From Trifolium pratense (Eukaryota; Streptophyta; Magnoliopsida; Fabales; Fabaceae), in the NCBI RefSeq assembly GCF_020283565.1, contig NC_060061.1, positions 37,051,362 through 37,115,361 on the forward strand: DNA of 64,000 bases, written 5' to 3'. Shown piece after piece: positions 34,780-46,960 of the stretch. A program made the translations under genes and the position numbers. Every line of letters begins with the position of its first letter. Position 1 is the first letter of the stretch. The notes under the pieces were generated by a model that saw only the letters and a list, made by a program, of their open reading frames with translations, ran no database searches and was not told where the DNA came from.

Positions 34780-35382
34780 ATAAGACTCAAATATTTATGA
34801 TTATTTATCAGGAATTTCTTATAGTTTGAGGTAACAAAAATTAATTACAAAAGAATAAATGTTAAATAAATATACACTTTAATTTTGTTAACAGAAAATG
34901 TATACTTAAAAGCAAATTTTATATTAAGATTTTAAAATTTATAATGGATTTATTTATAAAATTATTTGCACCTTTTTCTTTTCTCATCTCCTAGAGTAAA
35001 GTAATCATATCCCGCACATCATTTTTTTTTATTGTAATGTATCAACAACTCACCTGTTCAAACCAAAACTATTTTTAATTACTTTTACAAAAAGGAGTTG
35101 GAAAATTTACGCTTCAAAAGATATAACAAGGTTACTAACTATATACCTTGGATCTCGTTTCTAAATATTGTGACTCTTCCATGTCGTGTCTCAGAAACCT
35201 TTTCAATATGGTCCGGATTGCTAGCTTCTGTTCATAGTTTTGCTACAGATGATTCACGAGGAATTCCTCGCCGACATATCTATGATTCTTTTCTCCCAGA
35301 TGAAGCGGCAGCATCGGTGATATTGAGTTCTCTATTTTATCAAAACTTTCACTTGTAAAATTAAAAGTATCACATTGCTCGG
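34780..35382 (+). pseudogene. Decayed 5' copy of the F-box gene
   Basis: From about 34780 the sequence parallels the region upstream of the F-box gene at 14.18 kb. At 35090 'aaggagttggaaaatttacgcttcaaaag' aligns with the start-codon region of the intact gene, but its ATG is now ACG. About 180 unrelated bases follow. The F-box then resumes as TTCTCTATTTTATCAAAAC (35327), equivalent to FSILSK. It stops at a hAT element. No downstream F-box-associated domain remains. Confidence 0.75.
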
Positions 35383-35952
35383 CAGGGACGGATCCAGGAA
35401 TCTATAAAACGGGGGGCCGGAATAACTAAATAATAAATATTAAATAAATAATAATTATAATAGTATTTAAATATACTCAATAAAAAATACATCACATTGT
35501 TTATCTAAATTGTACACGACATTGCTCTATATCATAAAATTCATCAACAACTGAATTTGTATTAATTTTTTTTAGCAATTCTTCTCTCGGTGTAAGTAAT
35601 CACATAGTTAGTTTGAAATTCATTTTTTATCTTGTTTCTCAACCCATTTTTCACAATCTTCATAACAGAAAATAATCTCTCACTTGTAGCAAACAATCAG
35701 AACTAACTTAATTGAATTTGGACTTTAGTAGTAGTGTATAATATATATTATCAAAATATTTTAAAGTAAATTGTTACAATTACTATGTTGTGGGTGCATG
35801 TTTTGCACCAAACGGTAGTTACTAATCTTTAAACACATCTCTCAAATATCAATATATGTGTACATATGTATCAAGAACAAGTATATGAGAAAAAAAAATA
35901 CGACAAGAGGGGGGGCCTCAGCCCCTACTTGCCCCCCTTATGTCCGTCCCTG
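35383..35952 (-). mobile_element. hAT element, 570 bp, with transposase remnant
   Basis: Inverted ends CAGGGACGGAT/GTCCGTCCCTG. The 8-bp target duplications are TTGCTCGG (35375-35382) and TCGCTCGG (35953-35960), one mismatch. The subterminal parts are G- or C-rich like the 13060 element. On the minus strand (35690 to 35501) it encodes ATSERLFSVMKIVKNGLRNK then EFQTNYVITYTER. This is the C-terminal hAT dimerisation region. A one-base shift in an A run precedes the final VVDEFYDIEQCRVQFR and stop. The upstream catalytic domain is missing, so it is an internally deleted, non-autonomous derivative. Confidence 0.88.
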
Positions 35953-36161
35953 TCGCTCGGTCACTTAAGTTGTTTGAAAATTCATCACTAAAAAAAATAC
36001 ATTTTCGAATAATAATTTTATTTACCAATCCTCTTTCATTTCATCTATCATATTCTTCTAGTGTGATGTCTACTATAGACTTCTTTAATCATTAGTCTAA
36101 TATAAACATGTTATTTCCCTGATTTTATTATTATTATCTTCAATTCAAAACTAAAAATCTT

Positions 36162-36266
36162 TTTTTTTTTAAAAGCTAAATTAGCCCACCCAAATTGGCG
36201 CCAGAGAGAATCGAACCTCAGACCTCAAGAGGAGCACACTCCTAGGTCCTCAATACCAAGTGGGTT
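36162..36266 (-). mobile_element. SINE, minus orientation, same family as 10984-11110
   Basis: Target duplication AAACTAAAAATCTT (14 bp) at 36148-36161 and 36267-36280. It contains GAGAATCGAACCTCAGACCTC, the inverse of the box B region of the copy at 10984. It lies about 150 bp before the CLT start codon. Confidence 0.87.
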
Positions 36267-36411
36267 AAACTAAAAATCTTATTAAATTTCCTTAAACAAT
36301 GCCTTAGTGCACTCTTACTAAAATAACCGTCACTAATTAATCTAGTTTAACTCAGTTTATTTATTTAATATTAATTAAATTTGCAGCTACAGAGAGCTAT
36401 TGTTGTGAGCT

Positions 36412-39400
36412 ATGGCAGTTTCTCCAACTACCTTATTCAATTTCCATTCATTCCCATTCAATTCTTCTTCTTCTTCATTCTCTCGTCGATTTCATTCCCA
36501 AAATCTCAAACTCAAAAACCTAATCCCAATGTCTTCATTACTTCCAATAAAATCACCATTCCATTTACCTTCCAATTCCAGATTCAACCGAACACATCCA
36601 ACCGTTTTCAAATTCCGCACTTCATCCACTGCAACTAACAAAACCGTTTTATTATCCGTTACTACCGTTACTTTAGCCGTTGCTAATCGCGTCCTTTATA
36701 AACTAGCTCTTGTTCCTTTGAATAATTATCCTTTTTTTCTCGCTCAGTTCACTACTTTTGGGTAATTTTCATTGTTTCTGGATTTATTGTAATTACCCTT
36801 ATTAATTTATGTCTAAATTGCATATTTAGTGCTTACAATTATTTTAGATTTCAATTTGGTCTTCTGGGTTTAAAAAGTTTCAAGTTGTCTTACTAACGTA
36901 GTTACAATAAGTTAGTCATTTTAATCAAATTTCTGTTTAAATTGTCCACGTGGCTAACAGAGTGGATAACTTAGGGAGGAACTGATGTTATGTAAGGAAG
37001 GACCAACTTGAAACTTTTTAAACTGAGGACCGAACATGAAATTTAGCCTTAATTTATTTGTTGTAAAATGATAATGGTTTAATTGTTTTTGTGTTGTGAT
37101 TTGGTTTAGGTATGTTGTTATATATTTTAGCATCTTGTATATACGACACCGGTTAGGAATTGTTACAAATGAGATGCTTGCGATTCCGAAATGGAGGTTT
37201 TTTGTTATTGGGTTTTTAGAAGCTTTGGGATTGGTTGCTGGAATGTCTTCTGGAGGTACTCATTGTGATTCTACTTGTGATTTAGCTAGATTTTTCTTTT
37301 CTGTTTTGTTATTGTTTTTAACTGTCTTGTAGTCTTATTGAGTTTATTTATTCGAGGGAGTGTGATAAAAAAGTAATGTCGGGAATGCTTGAATTGACTT
37401 TTTTGAGCTTATCTACTAGTATAAGTAGTTGTGAGACTGTTTGGGAAAATTTATCGAAACGGCTTATAACATGTCCTTAAGCTGTTTTCAGCTTATAGCT
37501 CTCTAGAATAGCTTATGAAACCACCATAAGTTTGTTAGGGGAATGATAGAACGTAGGATTGGGAACAATGACATAGATTCAAGAAGTTTCTAGTCAGTTA
37601 ACTTAGTTGGCGTTACTGGCATTCAGTTAATAACACCTTAATTAATAGTTACAGTTCTGTTATTTTGTAGAGAGGCTATAACTATAAATACTTTTGTAAT
37701 CAGCATAGTATAACTTTTTTGGTATTAACCCTTTGGTTCCCAGGGGAAGGTGGCCCTGGTAATCCAGAGTAGCCTGGTCAAAAATTGGTCTCACCAGAAA
37801 TCAAACACGGGTTCTCCCGAACGATTCGTCTTAAGGGGAGTTCGTTGACCACTTGAGCTCAATGACTTGGTTATTATAATTTAATAACAGATCATTTTAC
37901 CTTTTCAGTTCTAGAAAATATCTTCTCACTTTTCTCTCACTTTCTAGATTCGATAAAACTGAACGTTGGTTACCTTCTGCAGCGGTACTTCCTGGACCAG
38001 TCATACCCATATTGAATCAGGTATCTTAAACATTTTGAGTGGATCTTGTTGTCAATTGACAAGACGAGTCACAAAAGAAAAAACTGTTGTCTCTATTTTG
38101 GATGATAGACATCTGCCCTTTATTTTATACATCTTTGTAGCTTAATTTATTTTATGATCTTCGTTTGTCATACCTTTGGCAAGGTCTTATTCAAGAAAAC
38201 TGCCTTTCAGTTTACACAATATGGATAACGTGCGTTGTACAACAGAGCTTGAGATTGAAGAACTTGAAATGTTGTGGCCCTGATTGGGTTTAGTTTAGTC
38301 AATGATCTCTGACCTGGTGGTCTTCGTTATATATTAAGAGTTAAGGACATGTTATTGTGTTGATCAACGACATAAACCTATTAATTTGTTAGCAATGACT
38401 ATAGATCTGGGAAATGGTAGTTTTGATGTTTATTACTCTCTTCATCCCATAATAAGGACAACGTAGCAACCACTCAAAGTATAGAAGATTTGTTATTTAA
38501 AAACATATTTTGTATGTATTAACAGCATGTCTACATATTCCCATTATTTTGTATGTATTAACATAACAGAATATTGCCGTAAACTTTTTGGCAAGAATGT
38601 TTCTTTACTAACTGGAATTGTTATGGTATAATAGTGATAACACACATTATTATCCTGGAGTCTGTGTTTCAAGCTCACTTACTTTCAAAATTCCCTCAGT
38701 CATGTAGTTTAACTTTTCAAATAAATGGGTTATTGTTCATTGGTGATTGCTTTTACAGAAATTTTATTGTTACTACTGATGTTATTAGCATTGAGAAAAT
38801 TTAGTGATATGATCCTCATCATAATATTGTGGCAAAAACAATACTCTGGATTTTGTTTTAATATTTTACATTTTAAAACAATCTGTGTTGTCATCAGCAG
38901 TACCTGTAAAGCATTTCTAAATTGTACCAATAAGTGCAACTACTTAGGAAAATTGCACTGCTTTTGAAATTTCACTCAAATGTTGAAAATTCCATGCACG
39001 ATCGTTAATTGAATCCTGATTATGAACGCAGTTGAAGTTTATTATATGCATCACCATAGTTTTGCTTTGAGAAATGTTGGCAAAACACTATTTATTATCG
39101 GGTGAAATTCACACAGGTCTTCTAAATCACGTCAGACCAGAGACCCGTTCTCTATTCATTTGGGTGCATTTCCAAGCTGTTAGCATTTATCGTGTTTCTG
39201 TTAACCAGAGTGTTGGTTAATGTATTACTACGTTTAACATCAATTCTCAAAACATTGTAAATTCTTTTCATTGCAGACTTATTTAGTTTGGCAGTTAACG
39301 TTTTCCACTCTTATCCTGAGGAGAAGGTACTCAATCAACCAAATTGCCGGGTGTTTACTAGTAGCTGCTGGTGTGGTGGTTGCTATCTCAAGGTAGTTTA

Positions 39401-42327
39401 ACTTTCTTATCTAATCCTAGAAATACATGATCCCTGACACTATTCTCCATTTTAATTTCCGGTACTGAGTTCCCTAACTAATCCTAGAAGATAAACAAAG
39501 ATACTTTAATATTATCAAAGATACAGAGATATTTTTATATATTGTGACATGCGTTAAATGAAGTGGGCCTCTCTGAAAATTTGCTTCCCATAATTGCAGT
39601 GGCTCTAATGCAGGTCAGATGCTCTCTAAAGTTGATTTCTTTTGGCCAGCATTGATGATAGTTTCTTGTGCCTTTCAAGCTGGGGCTTCGATAATCAAGG
39701 TTAGTTCATAAATAAATATTCATTTTTAGTTAAACCTTGTAGGGGACAATATAATTACTGCCTTTTTATGCACGACAGGAATTTGTATTTCTTGATTCTT
39801 CTGCACGACTAAAGGTATGTTTTCTTTTACTCTGTTTTTTGGCGGAAGGGAGTTAAGGTCACTGGAATCTGGACTATTGTTTCCGTTGGCATCTCATTCA
39901 TGGGCATGATTTGAAGTTTATAATATGTTCTCGTGCAGCAAAAATCATTGGATATATTTGTGGTCAATTCTTATGGATCTGGATTTCAGGTATGGCTTGC
40001 AATAATAACATGAATTGCAAATTGTTAAAATACGATGATTGGTGCTATATAAATTACAAAGAATTGAGTGACCTTTCAAAATTTGTAAATGACCTGATAA
40101 AACAAAAGTAAATTCTTAGTCTCTGTCTCCTGTTTTGCTGATATATTTGTAATTGCTTTATCTTTTGAGTTCGAATTTTACATAATCTCCAAGTGCATTA
40201 CTTTTGTTTGTCCCGTTACGAATAGCAAATGCCAACTGTTAGAATACTTGTATTATTAGTGTTAGGAGTCTTATTGTGTACAACATGTATACGTGGCCTA
40301 AAAGATAAGTGCCCAGTCAGAAATTTATATCACAACGTCACATATATGTTCAGAGTCCTATTAACTAAATAAGCATTTCCCTTTTTTTCCCATCCAAACC
40401 CTATAAATTCAGGTACCAGAGCACGAGGAAAGCTTATCTGAAATTTATCTGTAGCCCATTGGGAGAAATTATTATACTACTAATTGTTGCTATCTGAATT
40501 TTGACTTATGGGTAGCACTGCTAAAATCATTGAATGCCTTTCATAAAAAGGTTATGATCTTACATTTCCAATGCTAACGAGTCACCATCAGTTACCAACA
40601 AGTTTCAATTATTTGCTTCCAAAACAGAGAATTGATCTTAGGCGTATGGACTCCAAAACAGACAATTGATCTTGATAGACTGCTTTGAGTTAGAAACGTT
40701 TTTTTTTCCCTAATGGTAACACAACATTAACTTAATTCCAGACCTCAGACTACTTTGACTTAATGGGCATTTTTAAAAATACTAGCAATGTCTTACACAC
40801 ACTCTAGTAATTGAATAAAACATATGTGGGTCATACTAAATGTGTTGTTAATATTCCTCTTGACATTTTGAGTTTATGTTATGTATATTTTATATATATA
40901 TATATTAATTAAATAATAATTTTGAGGCATATTTATGGTTGGCTTATGATATATATTGTAGGCCCTTTTCGTACTTCTCTTTCTACCTTTAATCTCTAAC
41001 TTGAAAGGAATACCATTTGCTCAACTTCCTTCATATCTTAAAAGCGGTGCTGGTTGCTTTCTAAACATTGGAGCTGGTAAAACAGGTAAGCTCTAATAGA
41101 TAAGTAGCGACGCAATAATACATCTTCTACTTGGTTTTCTATTCTTGTCTACATTTCCTTTTGATTCTTTGCTCTTGCATCACAACACTATCAGATTAGT
41201 TATAATATGCAATTGATTATTTTCTTGAGTGCATGAATGTGTTACAAACTAGAATTCAGTTGCAAGATATTGGACATGATTCCCACAGCAGAATTAGCTT
41301 TGGCAGTGTGATTCTCCTAAGGGTTATATCAATTGGTATCTGACCCTTCCACCATGTCTCTCAATTGCAAACACGCTTTGCATGTGGTTACACTAGCTAC
41401 TGTGCATGGTGGAACTTTAGGATGCTATTGTGTATAGGGGCTTCTGTCCTGTGTTAGAAGTTTAGGGAACTGATGGTTTACATGTTCCTGGTCTTTTACA
41501 GCACATGGTTATCTTATGTGTTATGGTTCTCTCAACTCAAGGTTCATATCACAATGACTCGTACCTTATCGAAAGTACTATGAAGAATATAACCCTTAGT
41601 CTGTCGGATGAGAAACTAAACATACATAAGAACGGGTGTACAACCCAAATAGGATATTAAATTGAAATTCTCATAATTGTAAGAGATTTTCTATTTAACC
41701 TTTCTGCATTTTTTGTGTGAAAAGTTTCAAATAAACTGTTACACAGCCATCCAATTATTAATTAGCTCTTCTTCCCGTTAATGATTTTGAACCTTGTCAA
41801 AAACATTCCTTTTCATCTCTCAGGTTGTGATGGTGCTCCCTTGCTTCCGCTGCTCTATGTAATTACCAATTTGGCATTCAACATATCCCTACTTAGCGTA
41901 CTGAAGAGCTCTTCTGCAGTTGTTGCTTCTCTCGTTTTAATGTTGTCAGGTTCTCTCTCTTTCTCCCTCCCTCTATGTGCGTGTGCATGTGATAGGATCA
42001 AATGACACACTAGGTGTCACATTTTTATTTGTTAAATCACTTATTTAACACAATTCAACTATTAAGCGGTGCAAGTGTAAAAGTTTGATACATGATGGGA
42101 TCCTAATCCTATCTATATATATCTATGAGTTTTTCAGCTAATGTGTGTTTGTGGTGTTTGCAGTGCCAATTTCTGTTTATACTCTTTCCCTTCCGTTACC
42201 ATATCTTCCCGTGGGAGGAACAAGCTTGAGTCCATTCTTTCTGCTTGGCTGTGCAATTCTTGTATGCGGGCTTTATTTGTACAACACAACCCCCCGGCTG
42301 GCAAGGAATAGTTCTGAAGATGACTGA
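36412..42327 (+). CDS. CLT: CRT-like plastid thiol transporter (CLT family)
   Basis: Ten exons, in frame throughout: 36412-36761, 37110-37255, 37983-38020, 39277-39392, 39600-39699, 39779-39814, 39939-39989, 40962-41085, 41824-41949, 42164-42327. They give 416 residues. The first 75 or so are Ser/Thr/Asn-rich and basic with almost no acid, fitting a chloroplast transit peptide. About ten hydrophobic segments follow, with GFLEALGLVAGMSSG, then AVLPGPVIPILNQTYLVWQL, conserved in relatives of the Plasmodium chloroquine-resistance transporter within the drug/metabolite transporter superfamily. In Arabidopsis, CLT1-3 move glutathione and gamma-glutamylcysteine across the plastid envelope. The last helices (FFLLGCAILVCGLYLY) precede a short hydrophilic tail ending SSEDD. 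Introns hold a MULE-like MITE (intron 1) and a SINE (intron 2). Confidence 0.92.
36811..37048. mobile_element. MULE-type MITE in CLT intron 1, 238 bp
   Basis: The left end GTCTAAATTGCATATTTAGT is mirrored by the right end (inverse GGCTAAATTTCATGTTCGGT). It is flanked by the exact 9-bp duplication TTAATTTAT (36802-36810 and 37049-37057), the length expected for Mutator-like elements. GTTTAAAAAGTTTCAAGTTG occurs on the left and inverted on the right, giving long arms. Confidence 0.85.
37738..37870 (-). mobile_element. SINE in CLT intron 2, minus orientation
   Basis: On the minus strand it reads GTCATTGAGCTCAAGTGG, then a box B-like GTGTTTGATTTCTGG, ending in CCCTGGGAACCAAAGGGTT. It is related to the copy at 11213-11391. 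Target duplication not seen clearly; edges approximate. Confidence 0.6.
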
Positions 42328-44112
42328 AACAGAACTATAACTATATGTGTAATCAATGTTGAGGAGAAAATACCAGCTCCGCAGTTGACGCTATAGCCAC
42401 AGATGAAAGGAAATACAGTTTGTTCAAATTATACATATTCTGTATTATTATGATTATTTTTTTTTTTTTTTGGTATAAATATTATTATGATTATTATTTT
42501 GGGGGGTAATCAATTTTGTTTCCATGTTTTAATTAAAGTTACTTTATTGCTTTTTGTTGGCTAGCTTCCTATTTTTGCCATTGGATCATTGAAAATGTTT
42601 TCGTTATGTACATGTTTCACATATACTAATAATTTACGGAAGCAAAGCCACTAGGTTTATTCTAGTGAGAGATTTGGATAGTATGTTGTAGGTCCTAGGT
42701 TCGATTCTCAGCTCATTGTAAACAAAAAAAAATAAAATTTATAGAAGCAAACATGAATTGGCCGAAATGCAACAACTATTTTTAGTTTATGTAACCTAAT
42801 TGGTTAATTTCTTAAGCTAGCCACATAATACTATAATGGATTAAATACTCTTTTTCTTGACAAAATTTGATGTTGCTCCCAACAAAATTTTATTTATTTT
42901 AGTTCATACAAAATCAAAAACTGAGTTAATGTTATCAATCCCTCGAATAAGTTGATTTTTTAACTGTCTCTCTGTGTAAGGAAGTGTTTATCACCTCAAT
43001 TCAAATAAGTCACTTATATGTCTAAGAAGCTTACAATTGACCCTCTACCATGTGTCCAACTTAACACAGATGATATTTGCCATGGCTTTACTCTCCCCAG
43101 CTCACCATGTGAATAGTCACTCTCTCCCAGTCCCTTCCTAGCTGCCACCCCTTCCTTCAATCCCAACGTCCATAGAACTGGAGCCACCATTACTTGCTGT
43201 CTGAACACAATCATATCCAACCAATCCACTGCAAATATGTGACTAAGTTGTGCACTTTGGTTCTGAGCGTTTTTCTCTTTTTATATGTTATTGCGCCCTA
43301 TTCGGGACAATGGTGATTTAAGAGATCGGCCAAGTGGTGAACCTATAGAGAGAGATGCATCGATGGTTTAGGTGAGGTGAACAAGAACTTTGACTAGTCG
43401 AATTATTTAAAAATTTACATTAAAAATACATATGCATAAACGAAATGACATTATTAGTCCAAAATAAAATTGACATTATTATTATTTTAAAAAAAATTAG
43501 AGTATTGAAAACGCAAAATAGAGGCTTCACTTTCAGTGATGTGGAAATTTAATATGCTTCACAGCTTCAGAGTTCACCTCACCTAAATAAAATATATAAT
43601 TGGATGAAAATATCCATGTGTCACAAAATTGGCGGGTGCATTTAGATAAAGACCAATGAACAATCATTTCAATTTCAATTCTTCTAAAATCTCAAATTCA
43701 GGTTCTCAATAAACTAAGCATCCTGGCAAATTAGGATGATGATTATGATAATAATAGTATTGGTAATATTAAAACAATCAAAATCTACAAACGCTACTTG
43801 TTTAGATACAACAGCCAATAAACAATCATGGCATTTCTTCTAAAATTTCAAATCCAGGTTCTCGATGAACTCTAATTATGACGATGACTGATGATAAATA
43901 ACAAAAAATTAAATCTAAGAACCCTACTTGTTTAGCCCTACAGTTCCACACCTCACATATAGGAATTGAAGAGAACTATGAAAGCCGGAGAGGCTGCAAT
44001 GCACCAAATCCAACTCTGGCATCAACACTCCCTCGCAGTACTTCCTCCAACAGCATGCAGTGTTTTCCAACTAGCAACATAGTCCTGTAGTAGGTCGAAA
44101 CCCAAATTTTCT
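42328..44112. other. 3' flanks of the CLT and neuroguidin-like genes; one SINE
   Basis: The CLT 3' UTR lies to the left and the probable 3' UTR of the minus-strand neighbour to the right, so these genes are convergent. A T run is at 42458-42471. No other gene is visible. From 43600 to 43950, two similar segments (ATAAAC/ATGAAC with 'ttcttctaaaat.tcaaat.caggttctc') recur about 170 bp apart. Confidence 0.5.
42647..42735 (+). mobile_element. Short tRNA-derived SINE, about 89 bp
   Basis: It carries the box B-like CTAGGTTCGATTCTCAG and an A-rich tail. The flanks AATTTACGGAAGCAAA (42631-42646) and AATTTATAGAAGCAAA (42736-42751) agree at 14 of 16 bases, fitting an older target duplication. Confidence 0.72.
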
Positions 44113-46437
44113 TCAATGTTTTCTCTGCAATGAATCCAAAATTAGTCCTGGCTAAACTGAAACAGTATAATTCAACCCATGAATTGCACAATATATGAAG
44201 ATATAACACAGAAGATGTCAAAAGTAGTTGAAAAGAAAAGGGCATTTGAAGCAATATCACTTTTGCTTCCTAACTTTTGAATTAAAAACTACGACAAAAA
44301 TAAAGGCAATGTGCACATAGGAAGGAATACAATTTTTGAATAATTAAAAGCTTGAGTTGACGAGTAAGGGATTTTAATTATATTTCTTTCCACGGTCATC
44401 TTCAAATCAGTTTCGATTATGTTGTATAGTACATAGTTCAAAATAATGTGCATAACTGGTGGATATAGTATAAATTATTCATAACCAGAAATCGGTTGAG
44501 TGTTACATAGCAACTATTACTAGACCAATAGCCAAATCATCATGCTTACTCCAGAGGCAAAGAGGTAACAGGAAATAACAGGTATTTGGAAGATATGGAT
44601 CGCAATAAAACTATCTACTAGCTAAGGTAACCTTAGACTTTTATGAGCATCCATGAGGTTAGAAAGCATGGGTTCATCACATAATATGATATATTCCATA
44701 AATGTATATCGTAAGACATAAGGTCTGCACAGTATTAAGACAACAATGTTTACTGAAATAGATTGTTTGTGACCCACAATGGACAAAGGGAAGGGACAGC
44801 AGAAAGTAAGTTTCTAGAAGGTGATCATCAAATAATTAAGTTTGTTATTTGCAATGCAGATGCGACAGAGCACAAAGCACATCCACCAAAGTTGAATTGC
44901 AATAAATGTACATATACAATGTTTAAAACTTACCTTTCGCTTCTTCAACTTCCCATTTCTTTTGCTACCCTTTTTAAAGCGCATTGTTTGCTCTCCAGTA
45001 TCATCTTCAAAGGGTAATCCTTTGATTTCATCGAATAAATTATCTGTTAGACCTTGCATCCTGAAAATTAATAAACACAGATGTAAGCAACAACTAAAAA
45101 ATAAGTAAAAATGTCATCAAACAATGGATGCTTTTATTAAAGCAAAATATCAGGCCATCCCCCGTACCCATTTGTTGCTTTCTTCAAGTGCTTCTCTCTC
45201 TTCCTCTCCTCTCTCGTAAGAGGAACACGGTTGAACAGCTCCTCCTCTTGTTTAGCCCGCTCCTCCATTTTGCTAATAAACTTATCCACTTCTCTGCTAG
45301 TTCCCTCAAAATCTTTTATCTGTATAGCAATCAGCAAACTCAAACGATTACATAAGCTCATTAAGTTGTTATGATTCCACACCCAAGATAAATAAATAAT
45401 GTCACCTCTTCAGGTCTGTCCTCCATATCAGTCACCAATGACCTAATATAATCACTTTGCTTAGCTTGTTTCAGAATTTCTTTGTCTCTTCGGCTGGAAT
45501 TTCTATCTTGCTTTGAAGATTTATCTAGACCCATAGATGTAGGGGCAAATTTAGGAGGATGATACACACCATCACCATCCTATAGCATAAACAAATTAAG
45601 TTAGAGAAACAAAATATAGATATCTTTTGCATCATATTACCGCACCACAAATTTTCACTTTATATTATTAAATAAAGTCACCTCAGCGGTTGGTTCCACT
45701 TTGCTAATAAGATTGTTGGGATTTGGACGATACTTTGAAACATCGTCGCTCTTATTGGATGCAACAGGCTCCTTCTCACCGGTATTACTTGTTCCATTTT
45801 CACTAGCTTTAATTAGTTTTTGGATTTGGTATTGTTGTTTTTTGTCAATTGGACGAATCTGCAGCCAAAAGCAGCATATCAGATACAGACTATCTTATGA
45901 AAACATACAAATTCGACACACAAGAATAAAACGAACCTTTTCTAAATATAATCTTATCTCTACAATACTTCGAACAACAGGATGTTCTTCTATTGAATAA
46001 CCCTTAGCCTTTCGCAACAAATAATAAACAAGAGATTGACAATAATTCAAAAGCAACAAATTTTTAGCTTCAAGATAACTGAATCCATCTGCTGTAGAAC
46101 TTTGATCTTTCACCTGATATAAGACACATCAAAAATCAACTTACTTATTTATTGCTATCAAAATCGAAACTCGATGATATCACGCAATATACATACCTTG
46201 GCAGTTATAGTTTGAATTTTTCGCTTAATAGTATCAAGTCCTTCCTTCATTTCTTTCAACAATGCAGCAAGTTGAGATGCTTCTCTGAAAACAACATATG
46301 ATAAAAATTGAATGTTGAATAAATTAACCTAACTTAACAAAGCTCAAATTAATTCACCTAATTATGCATTCAGAAAATGTATGAGCTTACTTTTCCCTGT
46401 TATCTTCATTGATCAGATTGTTTTCAGGATTCGTCAT
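44113..46437 (-). CDS. NGDN: Neuroguidin/LCP5-like Sas10/Utp3/C1D family protein
   Basis: Eight exons on the minus strand: 46391-46437, 46197-46284, 45937-46113, 45682-45858, 45406-45579, 45168-45319, 44934-45060 and a 12-base terminal exon 44113-44124. They give 317 residues. The Sas10/C1D domain spans residues about 15-110 (EASQLAALLKEMKEGLDTIK; KNLLLLNYCQSLVYYLLRKA; EEHPVVRSIVEIRLYLEKIR). Then come SKYRPNPNNL, VYHPPKFAPTSM and EKEILKQ-like charged helices, SREVDKFISKMEERAKQEEE with PLTREERKREKHLKK, and a basic tail KGSKRNGKLKKRKRKH that fits nuclear or nucleolar targeting. Yeast Lcp5 and animal neuroguidin act in small-subunit rRNA processing (SSU processome). The last exon is inferred: without it the frame reads on into intron sequence. 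All other junctions are well supported. Confidence 0.87.
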
Positions 46438-46921
46438 GGTTTTTTCAGGACCTCCAAAACTGCGAGTTTTGAGAACTGTTGCGATGGAGACAGAATGATG
46501 GAGTTGCCGGACGGAGTAAGGGCGGCGAGATAAGGGTGCAGAGGGACGGTACGTAGCGAGGATCGCGGCGGGTCTGGATTGAAGGAGGGTTTAGGGTTTG
46601 GGATACAGTTAAAGACGCAATATTTTTTTATTTTTTTAACCATTAAATTAATAGAAGTAACAAAAATCAAGTTAATTTTTTTTTTTTTTGGGTAGACAGT
46701 TAATTCTTTTTTTTAATTGTGTATTCCAAAGGGGTGTGCAACCTAGAGAGGAAGGTGTAAATTTGAGTTTAGACCCACCTCGATTCCGATTGTGAGAACA
46801 CCAGTAATTTCACTTAGCAGAGTCCTATGTTTTTAATAGATAATTGCTCGACTCTATCTTTTGTAGCATGCATTCTCATCGGTGTCATCATGAATGGATA
46901 AACACTCAAAAACTATTGATA

Positions 46922-46960
46922 CTAGGGGTAAACCCGTGCGTTGCACGGGTTCGATTAAAA
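46922..46960 (-). mobile_element. Helitron-like 3' terminus
   Basis: On the minus strand the sequence is a perfect hairpin (AACCCGTGCA/ACGCACGGGTT) followed by TACCCCTAG and then T. A GC-rich hairpin about 10 bases before CTRR, with insertion next to T, is the Helitron 3' signature. The element would extend to higher coordinates. I could not locate a 5' TC end, so its length is unknown. Confidence 0.55.

Noticed and set aside
36381..36638. Alternative frame over the CLT start
   Set aside because: It is a shadow of the transit-peptide coding region; the frame from 36412 continues into the transporter.
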